In this document: positions 10,561 to 24,600 of the stretch, one piece after another
Position numbering within the stretch: the first letter of the stretch is position 1
Layout: each line of letters begins with the position of its first letter
From: Diphasiastrum complanatum
Taxonomy: Eukaryota > Streptophyta > Lycopodiopsida > Lycopodiales > Lycopodiaceae
Assembly: GCA_029204225.1 (NCBI GenBank)
Contig: CM055095.1
Span: forward strand, 59,108,865-59,172,864
Length of the DNA stretch: 64,000 nucleotides
Direction of reading: 5' to 3'
Made by a program: the position numbers and the translations under genes
Notes under the pieces: model-generated
Database searches by the model: none
Seen by the model: the letters and a program-made list of their open reading frames with translations, nothing else
What the model was told of the DNA's origin: nothing

Positions 10561-12640
10561 TCGGATACAAAATCTTATAATGTGCTAAGAGCAAAATGTT
10601 GAAATGTTTCAGTGAAGCCTTAAGACCTACATTGCTACCAATAGCTTCATCCATAAGGAAAGCTATAGTCTATTGATATTTTTGGATGCCAAATATTATC
10701 ACTCAAAACATTATCAAAAAGCAAGGTGAAAAATTATAATCGAACAAATGCTATCGATCAGCCATTCAAATTCAATTGTAAATTCGTAGTAATAGCTTCA
10801 GAAATTTGTGTTTGTTTTTCAACCATGTACTATTTGTGAGAGTTGATCTATTCATTAGCTGTATCATCTTTGCGCTTCAGTAAAGTCCCTCTTACAAGTA
10901 TTAGTGAAAGGTACACGTTTGTACTGAAACTCTAAGGACCTCATTAATGTAGAAAAGGTTGAATAGTTTATTTAATGCCAAATTATGTTAAATGGATCGT
11001 TGAAAACTATGATAGCAACCAATAGATGCAACTTTTCTAAACTTGTGAATCCTGTCGTATGACCCTGTGGGAGGCATCAATTCTACTTTATAAATCGCAT
11101 TAGTAATTATTTGCATGGGTAAATATACATGTCGCCATTGTTTTCTGCCATTTGATTCAATTATGACTCACACACACTTCAGTTGGGTCACAAGTCATTG
11201 TGTTAGGTGGTGTAGACCTACCACCGACCTCAATGCCCTATGAGGTAGGGGGCAAGGTATTACTACCCCCTTGCCCCAAGCAATTATTATTCCCCACTAG
11301 TTACTGGGTAACTTGTCAAGGGTTGAGGAGCTGTGGCACGACATAGTTGTAAGACAACTCAATTTGCTAGCCATGGTTGTGCTTAACATCTTGATCAATG
11401 AAGTTTGCCATTTTCCATTTGCATTCATTCATCATTGTAAGATCGAAAGTGCAGGCATTTACACTTGATTTTTCCCACATGGTAATTAGAGCTTGTGTTC
11501 TGAATAAGTCCTTTTGTGCTCCTCCTGTTGTGAAAGAATATTTTCAATCGCATATTTATAAGCTTTTGTATGAACGTGAAATTCTAATGTCCAATTTTGA
11601 AGGCATGGGATAGGAGCCTACACCAAAGTTTTCTTGTTGTCATGAAAGGTTTGTCACTTCATATCTCCACTCTAGATTGACTAGTACATTGTAGATAGAT
11701 CGTGACAATTTTCACAAGCACTATGTCATGGATTCCACTATTTGGCTTTTGGGCGGGTAGTAGAGTTGGCATTGGATGAAAACCTTTGTCCACTCCAAGA
11801 AATGCTCATATCTTTGAGGATGGATGCACAAAATGTTAAGGAAACTTGGAAGAAATCCTTTGAAATTATTATTCGACACTCATTGGAAAATGTTAATGGA
11901 ATTAAACAATCCAAACAACATTGCTTTGTATGTGCATTACACCATTTAGTGGCAAAAGTTCTCTTATGTTGATCTTATGGAGCAATCTGCACTTGTCTGT
12001 AGTTGTTGGAACTATCCAAAAAGTTTGTCTCTTCTCATACCACGTGTTGCAATATGCTTTTTGTCAAGGGTTGGGAGATGATTGTGGGTAGTTTTGTTCA
12101 GTTACTTGAAAATTGAAGTCTTCAGTTTATTATTCTACTTTTATTTGGAGTGCAAAACAATAGTTCTGTGAATGTACATCCATTTTGTTAATAGCAAGAT
12201 ATATATTGTCAAATATGATGCACTTTTTAAGGAAAGTTATGAAATAAAACCTCTTCAAGTTTTTGACTTGTAGGATTTATTCCTACATTGAGAGACAATT
12301 TGTAGATAAGTTTTATTCCAAAAAAAACTTTAGATTTGAAAATTTTCCACTTCGCATGTTGCGGAGCGAAACTTTATGAGCCCAAAAAGTTCCTTAAAGG
12401 TTCAAGACTAAACCTGGAGGCAATGGTGCCATGGGGAATGAGCCTTGAGATCTCAAGAATTGATCTTTAAAGTGAGTTTTCTAAGGTTCCAAAATGAACC
12501 TTTGGATCTTACGAATTGATCTCCAGGATCACCCAAAAGTGGTGCATTGGGGTTTCATGTGAGTTAGTTGCACCTTAGAATTTGGCAAAGCGTTGTGATT
12601 AAGGCCATTACGAAACTTGAAATTGAAAAAATTAGGCCAT
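10561..12640. other. AT-rich intergenic DNA, no gene recognised
   Basis: The stretch contains a short hairpin-like motif around 11,230-11,280 (ggggcaagg / ccttgcccc). Small open frames at 11,398 and 11,742 show no domain I can name. Degenerate internal repeats ('tctcaagaattgatct' / 'ttacgaattgatct') occur near 12,450-12,530. It may be old transposon debris. Confidence 0.4.
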
Positions 12641-12659
12641 GATTAGAGCCATTACGTCA

Positions 12660-12740
12660 CTTAAGTTCCAATTGATCTAATTATAAACAATTGCTTTGGT
12701 CCCAAGTTCAAACCTCCCCTTGGAAATCAATAAGCAATTT
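12660..12740 (+). repeat. Diverged copy of the tRNA-like repeat
   Basis: The run 'ctttggtcccaagttcaa' followed by 'cctccccttggaaatcaa' closely matches the repeated units at 33,461-33,810, including the degenerate T-arm-like segment. It stands as a single copy here. Confidence 0.55.
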
Positions 12741-15180
12741 TTGTCTATACTAGCATGTCACCCAACAAGTTGTCCAACAAGTCAACTTCCATGAGTACAC
12801 TCGACATGTTGTCTACCTTACCATTGGCCAAGTCATCATCTACACTTGCCTATTAGACTAACACCAAAAGAGAGCTACTAAGGTGTTACAAATTTCAAAA
12901 TTTGAAAATCCAAATTGTGAAATCGTAGCAATGGAATTGTGATATGTTTGGGGAGAGCTATGAGAGCCAAGATGTGAATTCACAACTTATTAAACTCATA
13001 ATACGTCATAGCCGCTAGCTCAAAAGTCAATTTTTAGGTCTCATATATATTGTGCACTATTTTTTGTAATATTATTTTTCTTGTCAAATAATAGTAGTAG
13101 TTTATTGTTCATCCTCGACCATGGTGGCCCTCTTGACCACAAGTTTAAAACAATTAGAGTGTGTATCAATACTAAGATTGGACAAAGAAAAGACAATTTG
13201 ATGCTAGTAAATTGATAAATGCCCTTTAGGATGATGCTAAGAATTATTGTGATTATTGATCAATTGTGCCTCATCCTCAACGAAGAGGTGGTGGTGATGA
13301 TGATAACAATGATGATAAAGATGTTAAAGAGAACAATAGCATTGACGATAAAGATGATGTTGATTGAAGAGGATATATTTTAATGAAGCCTTGTATGTTG
13401 TTTACTAGTTTTCTCTACATTTTTTTTCTTAGAGTTTTATGACTTTGGCTAGAATCACTTGTTTATGTTATGGCTTTCCTTAATTTTTTCTATGAATCAA
13501 GTAGGAAGTATTTGGATGTCTTACTTAAGAAAAGTGGCTCACAATCACTTGGGAATGAATTTGTAATTTTGCTATTAGCAGCATTATTTTTTTTATTTTT
13601 CAGAGTTCATGAATAAGTGCACATAAACATGAATATTTGAGATTTATTGCCAAAACTCTTTGTTCTTTTGTTGTGGCTTTTTTGTAGTCGTAATGGTTCA
13701 ATTTTTGGTATGTAGTCTAAATTTTAGAGAGAAGCCTACAACCAATCTTTGCTCCTACTCCCAACATTTTTTTGGGCTCCTAACATGCTCTAGACTTGTC
13801 TCATTTGCTATAGAAGGAAAGCTTTCATCCTACACCAACATAATCTGAGGCATGACATCTTTTTCTAGGAACAATTCATTATATATTTTGTTTTTGTAGA
13901 GGTCAAGCGCATTGCATTGAATTGAGGGCCCTAGTTTCAAGTAAGACCGTTAGGACTTAAGTGCCTTAAAGATAAGTCTTGGTGATCTACTAAATATTCA
14001 TAAGACAAGCTTGTAGCTTGTCAATTTCATGAATCAAGTTGTGTACTCTTTCTGTTTTGTCTTCTTTAGTATTAAAATGTGTGCCCAAATATGATATGTT
14101 GTTGGCATGTGCTGGCCCTTGATTAAAGTATTTCTAAAATAGACTGGTGTGAAAAAAAAAAAAGTTGTTTTCAAGAACTTGGCCCTTGAACTTATATGCA
14201 ATACGTATCAAAAGCAAATACATGAACTCTATTTAGGGAGACAATTTTTTTATTTGAATATCCACATCGAATATGCCAATTCCATAAAAGAAGCATATTT
14301 TTAAGTTCTAAAATACAACATATCTTATTTTAAGTTTGATCGTTTTTATTTGAAATTTATTTTCTTATTTTATAAACTTTTCATATGCCAAATTGAGAAA
14401 ATTTACTTATACAAAACGATTATATTTCACAAATTATACATTGATAAGTTTTTATTATTGAGTAATATATAATATTATTCAAAGTGAGTTCTTTACTCTT
14501 AAAAGTAGTGGTAGTAAGTTTTATCCATGATGCAAATAAAACAACTATATGGCATTATATATTCATATGTTATTTTTTTAAGATTATTTCATGAAAGAGC
14601 TTATAAGAATTTAGAATTCAGACATTTAAAAAATTCAAAATTCAAAATTCAAAGCTCCAAATTTAGTAAGGTATTTTCACAAGCATCTATAGTTTGGATG
14701 AATATTTTGTGTTAGAATTTGACTATATTTTTTTAGCATCAACATAGAAGTAGAGATTCTTTAAAAATCTTCAAATTGGTATTTTGCAACATCACCTATA
14801 TGATATGATGTTATGATCATTCTAGTAGAAAAAGAGATTAAAATGTCTTTCCAAATAGCAAGTTCAAAAGAAACATGCTGCACAAGAGCCACTCCATCCT
14901 AGTATGGTATGACCAATATGTAATATGAGATGATGAAATAATAGACCATGTTGGAATGCGATTGCAAATTAGCCAATGTGGATTACGATCATTATTGGGG
15001 ATCAATGGAGTGGAATTTTCCAAGTTCATTTTAGCTCATGATGTGTCACAACATTGCATAATCTTCATAAAATGTTGAAATTGTAAGTGATCAATTGGAT
15101 CAAGTGCTCTCACGTCTTCCACATAATAATAATGAGAAATGATCATAACGAAGCAATTGAATGAATAAATATTATAGCAA
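12741..15180. other. AT-rich intergenic DNA, no gene recognised
   Basis: Nothing coding is recognised. An Asp/Asn-rich GAT/AAT-repeat stretch occurs at about 13,285-13,370, and a run of short 'aaattcaaaattcaaa' units near 14,630-14,665. Confidence 0.4.
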
Positions 15181-15838
15181 ACAAAAATTGATATTATTGT
15201 CGTTGCAACAATAATCTAAACTTTCAACGCTTAAAGATAACATCTAAACCCTAAACTCTAAAAGATGAGGGAATAAAGATCTTTAATCAAATGATGAAGG
15301 TGCATGTAGAAACATTAGAGTTGTCCATCATTAGGTAATGACCTAACCCTACTATCTAAGCGCCCAATCTAGGAATCACACCCACACGGGAGTTGGATTA
15401 GGTGTCACATGCATTGTCACCAAAATCCCTCTAAATCAGCTTATAATTAGTTCCTAACTATATACAAGAGTATGTGATATCCATAATGGTGCCACTTGGC
15501 AATAAACTATACTTACATGCAACATTGTAGGAAGGTGCATGTAGAAACATAAATTGATATTATTGTCTTTGCAACAATAATCTAACCTTTCAACGCTTAA
15601 AGATAACATCTAAACCCTAAACTCTAAAAGATGAGGGAATAAAGATCTTTAATCAAATGATGAAGTCAAAAAGATCTTTGGGGATCTATTGGAGCATACA
15701 TCCTAATGAAAAGACAAAAGAATTTTTGACGTAGTGGAACATAAAAGAATTTCTCTGTTGTAACACCCAACTATGGCTCAAAAGGTGCATGTAAAGAACT
15801 ACAAAGAAAACAAGAACCTCGCTTTTGTAGTATTCAAT

Positions 15839-15913
<75 letters not shown>

Positions 15914-16940
15914 AATATACCATTTTGAAAATTAATATGTTTCACGTGACATTGAATAGAATGAAAAAGTTAACCTTTTTAAATGCACAAGACATGCATC
16001 TAAAAAAAACTTGTTATTATCGTCTTTGCAACAATAATATAAACTTAGAACAAATGCAAGCTAAGCGAGCGTGGGTTCAGGGAAGGGAGAGCAGGGCTGA
16101 TAGAAAGAAGTTGTGGCGGCCATCCATGCGCCGATTAATCAAAAACAAATCCCACTTTAGTCGAGATTATCTCGACGATGTAAGGAATGGATGCATGGTA
16201 AGAGTCCCACTAAGGTCACATCATTGGGTTTATTTCTTCCCCGAACTTGAAAAAAAATGGATCATGAGTGAAAATATTTGCAATGTTCAAAGAAAAGATG
16301 TAAATATTGAAATCTATATAATGAGGAAATGAATATTTTTATTCAAATGATAAGGTCATAAAGATCATAAATCCTAATGATAAGACAATAATTTTCTCTG
16401 GTGGAGCATAAAGAACCTTTTTTTTTAAACGCAACTTTTTCTCAAAAGGTGAAAGTAAAAAAAGGCAAAACAAAAAAGTAGCATGTTTTAATTTTAAAAG
16501 ACTGAAATGTTTCGCGTCACAACCCTTTGGCAAAAATTTAATGATATAAAATTATAAAGTTAATTCTTTCACATGCACATTGGAGAACGACATGGTAAAA
16601 GCAAAAATTTATGATATAAAATTATAAAATTGATTTTTTTACATGCACATTAGAGAAAGGTCCATGGTAAAAAAAACCTATTGTCTTTGCAATGATACTA
16701 TAAACTTTTGATGTTTTAAAAAAACGATGTAAAGTGATGAACTCCAAATGATGAGGGATTAAAAATATGTATTCAAATGATGAGGTCCAAAAGGACTATT
16801 GGAGCATAAATCGTAATGAAAAAAGATAAAAGCACTTTCATAGTAAAGCATGAAAACTTCCGCTCAAAGGTGCATGTAAAAATTGGCAAAAGAAAGAAAA
16901 CAATATAAACTTTGAACCTTGTTAAAATTGTAATAGCTAG
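15181..16940 (+). repeat. Diverged long tandem repeat array
   Basis: A block of about 120 bp beginning 'aaattgatattattgtc' occurs at 15185 and 15551 (366 bp apart) with about 95% identity by eye. More diverged copies of the same block appear at about 16,003 ('gtctttgcaacaataat') and 16,682 ('attgtctttgcaatgata'). A following module, 'agcataaatc-taatga...ctcaaaaggtgcatgtaaa', recurs near 15,690-15,800, 16,370-16,460 and 16,800-16,880. A further local duplication (about 74 bp) lies at 16,537-16,672. I see no protein coding or terminal repeats that identify the family. Confidence 0.75.
15841..15909 (+). repeat. (CT)n microsatellite
   Basis: About 69 bases of near-perfect CT repeat inside the 15.2-16.9 kb repeat array. 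Confidence 0.97.
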
Positions 16941-17324
16941 CTTGTAGATTGTTGCCACATGGCACCATCTTGGTTGAAAAAGTGTCACCATTTCATGTAC
17001 ATAGTTAGGTAAGGATTGGAAGTCAAAGGATTCATTTATAGATAAGGTTGTATCACTTTCACTTTTGCATCCCTACAAAATAAGACATGATGAAACTTGA
17101 TGTTATGACCCAAATACCTATGTCGTGCATTTGATTTGTACAAGTCATGATGACACTTGACATGCCACTACCTAGCTAGCTTTTGTCTTCACATTTCTTC
17201 TTAAAACAAGCTATTTTATGACATGAATGAACAAACTAATGCAACTAAGCCTACTATTCACACATGGAAACATGCTCCAAATGTGATATCTACATACGTA
17301 CATGAAAGTGAGATTCCATCAAGC

Positions 17325-17464
17325 TATTATTTGCATATTCTTCACATACCTAATGCTATGAAGCCCTAATCCTTATATCTAAGATGGATAATAAATCTAT
17401 TTGCATATTCTTCACATAACTAATGTTATGAAACCCTGATCCTTAGATCTAAGATGGACAATAA
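17325..17464 (+). repeat. 72-bp tandem duplication
   Basis: Two adjacent copies of a segment containing 'tatttgcatattcttcacat' and 'atctaagatgga-aataa', about 72 bp apart, differ at about eight positions. Confidence 0.88.
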
Positions 17465-17823
17465 CTCGTGTGAATTATTTTACATACCTTTTGAGAGAAT
17501 CAAGATTGGGTGACATAGGGTAGTCTTGGAATTCAAGGGTAAGTTCAGTGATGAATCCTTACATGATCTATGATCATTAGGTTCTGATATGAAACTAATA
17601 CATTATGTTTGCTATCCACACATGTATCAACTCCTCAAAATGATTATTTTGTGTGTAAGAGTGTTAATGAAGCAATTGCCAATCTAGGAAGTTTCTATCA
17701 TCAATTCTAAATGCTAGTGTTCTTGTTTCTTGATGAATGTGCAATCTTCAATGATTAAATGTACTGTGGACATCATTAGATCCTAAGAACATATATTTAA
17801 CAAACCTTACTTTTGTTAGATTC

Positions 17824-17826
<3 letters not shown>

Positions 17827-17878
<52 letters not shown>

Positions 17879-18095
17879 GCACACACACACATTAAGGCCA
17901 ACAAAATGCTAAAGAGATTGAAGATGCTTCTCTACAGCAAAAAGACTCAGAATCAGATCTCTTAACCAAGTATGTGAACCTCCAGAATCAATAAATAAAA
18001 CTGTTCCCTCCTTCCCTACCTCTCTCTCACATCAAGGCCAACACAACACTGAAGAGATTGAAAATGCTTCTCTACAGCAAAAAGACTTGGAATTT
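17827..18095 (+). repeat. (CT)n(AC)n with duplicated flank
   Basis: A (CT)n tract (17,827-17,876) grades into (AC)n. The 3' flank 'aaggccaacaaaatgct' plus 'atgcttctctacagcaaaaa' is repeated about 139 bp downstream (from about 18,031), again preceded by a short CT/CA run, so flank and microsatellite were duplicated together. Confidence 0.85.
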
Positions 18096-18689
18096 CTCTA
18101 GACATTTCCAAAAAGATTCAAAAAGAATTGTAGGATAAAAATGTATGCTATTACATAAATTTAGATTGAACTTCATCGAAAGTTACAAAATTTCATAAAT
18201 TTCATCCTCACTACATTCTTTCTGTTACTGAATATTGAATGAGCTACAAAATGGTTCATAAAAAAAGAATACCCAAAACTAATCCATAAACCTTCACAAA
18301 AGACCTGTGTCATGCATCGGAAATTGCAGGGAAACGTTTTCGAAATGAATACAGAGAGAGGTGCATTGCAAGATTGAAAGTGAAATGTGAGATGCAACCC
18401 AAAGCAGCTGTAGGGTTTCTTTCACATCTGCTTTTGCAAATACATGTCAAAGGAGAGGGACAGTGCAGCTCTCCTGATTGAACAAAAGACTATTCTGTGG
18501 TAGAACCTGCCATCTATAACTTGAAAATTGTTCAGCAGCAACACTGACTTTTCAATCAGCAAATTTAGTCTTTTTTCCTGACAAATAACAAGGTAAACAG
18601 GCAAAGGCCTCTGATAAATAAACTGAAATTCAAATAATTGCAATATAGTGAAACCGAAAAAAATGGCACTTCAAATCGAAGGGCTATGC

Positions 18690-21600
18690 TCAAAAAGAAC
18701 CTGATGCCGAGCCACCAAAATTTGGTCTTGAACCACGGCCACCTCCAAAGCCACCTCGACCTCCTCTACCTGAAAGTACACTCCAATCAAGAGATGAATC
18801 AACTGTTCCACCACCACCATCTCATTGCAAAATTTCAAAATACCATCTGAATTAGACTCTTGAATTTTTGTTTGTTTCCAACGAAAATGGGCGACAGCAG
18901 AGGTCAATCAAGAAGAAAAGCCAGGTGAAAGCGTTAGCAAGATGGGCGTAGCGGGGGCCCCAATTCCCTAGCTCTGAGGGCTAATAGGGGTGCCAGCAAC
19001 AAAACGTATCTGACCATTAAGATAGATGACCTGTCTACCAGTCTCTCGGGCATCCTGGAAACATTGTTTCCCAAAGCAAACAAAATCGAGGTTTCTGACA
19101 GTCTGAAAGATCATAATAATGATATAAACAATACTTTGTGATTCGTCTTGGAGGTCAGAAAATCACCTCTATCACGACCACCAAAACCACCTCTTCCTCT
19201 ATCACGGCCCCCAAAACCACCTCTTCCACCTCGACCCCCAAAACCACGTCCACCACCACCTCGTCCACGGCCACGTCCACTATCACCACTAGGTTGGGAT
19301 GCTTCGTTGACTACCAGATATCGACCATTCAATTCTTCTCCATTCAACTCCATAGCTTTGGAAAACGCATCATTTGAAGCAAATTCCACATATGCAAATC
19401 TGATGATCCAAAAAAATAATCCAATCAAGTGGCACAACTTAAGAAAACTATATGGACATAATCTGTGGCACCATTTTCAAGTAAATAAAAAGTCAACTCC
19501 AGCACTGGGCCTAACAAGGTACAGAATTGGTTAAGCCAGCAGACCACTCACCCCTTGCTCTGGCCTGTTTCTCTGTCAATGGGGATTCGAATGTTGCTGA
19601 CCTCTCCACATTCCTCAAAAAACTCACCAAGCCCACTCCGAATCTGCAGGAAGAAAACAGCATTATTTGCAAGGTAAATTTTCAAAAAGAATCCAAACCA
19701 TGCAAAATTTGACTAAACAAGAATCAGCAGAAAAACAAAAACCATAGAACATTCTAACAAAAATAGCATTACATGCAATATGGAGAAATTAAAACCTTCA
19801 AAAAGGGCCCCAACTGTACAAAATTTAACTTAACAATCAACAAAAGGAAACAAAATTCCAAAGAACATTCTCAAAATGGTGCTGGATTCTAAGCTTACAG
19901 TGTCCTCATCTTGAAATTTATCGAAACCTTTGACAAAGGCCGTCTTATCAGTGCCTGTTGGTCTGGAACCTCCAGGAGTTCCATTAGTACTGTGCCAGAA
20001 AAAAACTTTAAATGTCCAGAACGTAGAAGATCAAGAAGACACAGAGACCTGAAGCACCACAACCAGCACAATAATCATAAAGAAAATCAAAACCAAAGTA
20101 GGTACCGCACTTGTTTCCCCCACTTTGTGGAGACTTCCAATCCCGCTTTCCAGCACTTTGTGCACCTCGCTCTCGAGCTAAATCGCAAAAAATCTCCCTG
20201 CCTAGAAGTTCCTGACCACTTTTTCCTACAGCCTGCAAGGATGACACAAATATCATATCTTTCCATGGGCAGTCTTACAACAAAATGCCATGACTAGGAC
20301 TGGTGTAAGGCATTAACAATAGACTGTAAATGACTCATAAAAAGCAAAGTGAGCGAGACCTAAGACTACCTTCTTTGCAGCTGCCTCATTCTTGAACTCC
20401 ACATGACCAAATCCTTTAATTCGACCAGTATCATCAGTGGCAAGTCTGACCTCTGCGACGTCCTTTCCAAAAAATTCGCGGCTGTTATTGCATAGAAAAC
20501 AAGTTTGTTGCTGCTTTAAAACCTCTAAACAGAACACAGTATTGTAGAAAACAGGGAAAATCCGGCATCCTGCACCAGGATTGAGATGTCCAGTCTACTT
20601 GTGGATTCATAACGTAGAATCTGCTACTAAATTTTTACAGCAAAACTGATTATTTTCCAGCTGATTCAAATTGAGAAGATTTAAATCAAACTCAGATAAA
20701 TTACAAAAATGTTTCAAAGATTTAAAGGTACCAATTTTTTTTTAGATTACCATATCTATTTTGAAAGATTCATGTTTTAGGATATTACATTATTTGTGCA
20801 TGTAATTTCAACGTGTAATATGAATTATAATTTAGTATCAGAGTCCAAGCTTGAGTTATACTAAATAGTATTACTACCTTAACTTGATGGTAAGAAACCT
20901 ATAATTTAGTATCAGACTAATACTAATTAATAACTACTAATACTAAATACGTTAATTTGAAGGTAAGAAGCCCAAAAGCAAGCATGTGGCTGGCTTCAAA
21001 GAGAGTGGAGCACAAAAGTTATCCATGTAGTAACATGCCTTTGTTGGAGCATCTTCATCCCAGTAATTACGCTAGTAGGAATCGCACATAATCGCCTTCC
21101 AGCATCCTAATTTGCCTTGACAGCTACATAGCCAGAAGCTAGCCATCTATAAATTTCAGTTGAGCAGCTCAGTTGATTTTTGTAATTTGAACAAAGAAAG
21201 GTGTTCATAATAATATAAGAGATCTGTTGTAGGTACAACTTACAAAGAGGTATGTTATGGTAAGATACAAGGCTTCCTCCTCCAATTTCTTTTGGCAATC
21301 ACCACACTCAGACGCAGCTGACAAACTAGGTGCCCATACCTGAAAGCCCTACATCAGTATCTATGCCACCAGTGTTGAATAGAGGTCGTTTCACTTAGAC
21401 ATGAATTGTCCACATCTCTGGTCCTTTTTGCTACAAGAATTGATGCCTTAAATGCCCTTAGCTGTCAGCTGTTAATAGAAGATTCGGCTAGCCAACTTTT
21501 ATGTGCGCACTTTCTACCCACAGAATCCACCATCTTTGCTACTTCGGAGGGATCTTCAACTACTACTATCTAACATTGTTTCTTCGATCTTATCAATGAA

Positions 21601-24600
21601 CTTGCCACAAAGTAAATCTCATTCTTTTGGATTTTGATCTGTTGCTTGAAAGTTAATCGTAAACACTGGATAGATAACAGAAAGTTAATCGTAAACACTG
21701 GATAGATTACCTTTCTTAAGTATCACTGAACCATGTCATTACCACTACTCATTCCAGTAACTAGTTAGTGCACTGTAATTGACTAGCCCCAATCACATCA
21801 TGCCCATAAAAGGTCACGGATCATGGAACACCCTACGGCCCGCCGCCCATGAGAAGGAGGGGCTAAGAATAATGTATGATTAGATATAATTAAGTAAAAT
21901 GTGTAGCTGTTCTCCCTGTACCACCCATGAGAGCCAGGGAATTCATGATATCCTGTAGGTTATCCATGAAACAAGATTTGTAGTTATCTAACTGACCTCA
22001 AACTTAACTAAGGGCCAAATAGCCCAGATACAACAGTTCCAAGCATCACGAATATGTCCAACACCAAGTTTTGATTGATCCCAGCTTTACAGAAGACAGC
22101 ATAAAAAATTTTAATCATACAGGCGCTGTCATAAGAAGTTCAGAGTAAATGCAGGGGACAAGCATCAAGATGAATCCATGCTGCTCTTCGTAGAAATTGA
22201 CAGAGCAATGTTTGAATTTTACATACGTCACCCATTGAATATGCAACTGACTAAGGTAAAGATTGAAAGCAATTAACCAAGTCATTCACATAAAAAACGA
22301 AACCAAGAAAGGAGCAAAATATGGATAGATGAGTACATGTTGTCTTCAGTTACAGCCCAAGCCAAATTTCTTATATGAATTGTTTGGGTCCCAGTACTGT
22401 CCCCTCCAACTTTACCAGGTGTATGAATCTGCAAAAATTCAATAAAACTGACTTAACAAACTAGAAAGTACAAATTAAAAGAATATAACAGCAAAACAAT
22501 TTCCAAAATTGATTTAAACTAAGGTGATAAACATCACAAGGTTTACATCAGTCTAAAAGTTGGCCCCCCCATCCCCATTTTAAAGTTCTTTTTTAGCTCC
22601 TTTTGCTGGTTGTGACCAGTAAATTAAAAACCAAACACAATATATTTTCCTTACTAAAAATTCAAAAGACAGAACAAGAATTTATAGAACAGTGCTCTTG
22701 ACATTCTGATGTGTCAAATGAAGAGAAAAAACATAAATTTCCTAAAAGCGTGAAAACACCAAATTGAACAACAGGCATGGTCTTTCTGCTTCGGCAATAA
22801 CTTTAAATTGGAAGGATAAAACTCTTCGAAGAAGTAATCAGAAGTTAGAAACTAACGACAAATTAATAGCATGTGAAAAACAAATAAGTCACACAAGTGT
22901 CCAAAAAAGTGAGGATGATGACTCACACAACATAGTCTGACATTCAGGTTTGATGCTGGCAGTAATCATGGGAAGTAGACTACAATAATAAGATCAGATT
23001 GTGTTACATTAAATGATTAAAACTTGCCAAAGTGGATTGAGAAGTTCTATAATATCCATAAATCCAAAAGCAAAAGGATCTAGATTCTAGAGACACTTAA
23101 CAAACTGCTACCTGCCCGTGCCCGTCTGAGAAACTAACTTCTTATATCAAATGATCCGCTCGAGTATCAGTCAGATTATTATCAACTAGTGAACAGTCAG
23201 ATTCATTTATTCGGCTGACTGCTACAATCAGCCAAAAAGATTTAAAAAACCACTCCTACCAACACTAGGAAATACCAATACCAAAATTCTCCAAGATCCT
23301 TACCTCTACTTTTTGCTTCTTAGTTATCGTTTTTTCTTCCTCTGACTGTTCTTCCTCATCTGACTCATCACTTTCAGCACTGGCATCTGAATCTTCATCA
23401 ACAGTACCAGAAGGCGCCTTGGATCTTTGGACAATAGTGTCTTCATCATCATCTTCTTCTTCCTCACTATCATCACTGTCACTCTCTTCCTGAGCTTGAA
23501 CGGGCTTTTTGGTCTAGCAATACAAACAAGTATTCACTACACACATCAAATGGGCTTTCATAATATGGATGACTATAATTCTCTCACATTCGAAAGAAAA
23601 GCAGGATGGTGAAACAAAATTGCAATTAATTCAGAACACCTTTGTTTACAAAGATGTCAATTGAAATTCCGAAAAAGTAGAATACATGATAAACCAAAAC
23701 TAGTATTGAAGCAAAAAGCCCCATACTTGCTAAAACCAAGTGTCTGAAAATTAAATTGAATTATCTACAAGGCTATTGTGGCCAAGACCTTTAAGTAATA
23801 ATGCACAAGAATTTCAGCTCAAGACAATAGTTAGAAATACCTCAAGGCAGATGCAACTAATCAGTTTCAGCTGATAAGTAGGGCAAAAAATGGAGCAGTT
23901 GACCAGTTTAACCAATGAAATTGGAAATAGCAATCATTTCTGATAAAGTAAAGCTTTGTCTTGCAAAAGCCTAAATTTAAATTTTCAAAATAGATCCAGT
24001 CTTTATTCCTCGCTACTTGTTTTGGTATTTCAAGTTTATTATAAATATCCAGCCTCTAGTCAATTGCACAACCTAGCCCACATTCAGCTCATCACACATA
24101 TGTGGGCTAGAAATGATACAGAAGTCAGAATATTTTAAAACTGATTATCAGAGGTCTAGTGTACTGGAAAAACATTTCCGACTATTTGAATCTTTTCAGC
24201 TAGATTTTAGAGGTGATGCAACAGTATTTTAGTTCCTATCCCTAAGAATGCTGACCGTCAGACCCATATGACTATGATTTAAAACATTGGCAATCACACA
24301 AACTTGCAGGGTAACAAGAAATGAATTAACCTATGGTGGAATTTCAGAACATCACCAGTAACAATGCCACTAACTACGTGCATACCTTTCAATTGACTCT
24401 AAGTAGCCCAATAGAGATCAAACAAACCACTGCACAAGAATACATAAATAACCGATTACTATTTATGCTATTTGGTTCAACTAGTAGAATAAGTCAACCC
24501 AAACATTGGTGCTAACGTTATTGCAAAAGGGAAGAAAATTTTAAGGGAACAGAGCAATTTTGTAAAATGGGTCTCGAAGTGCCATTTTGTACTCGAAGTG

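Noticed and set aside
19148-19534. 128-codon plus-strand frame rich in Pro-Arg
   Set aside because: Antisense of the nucleolin RRM2/RGG exon.
20826-20915. GTATCAGA(G) words resembling a retroelement PBS
   Set aside because: Not preceded by TGG or an LTR end, and repeated within local AT-rich sequence.
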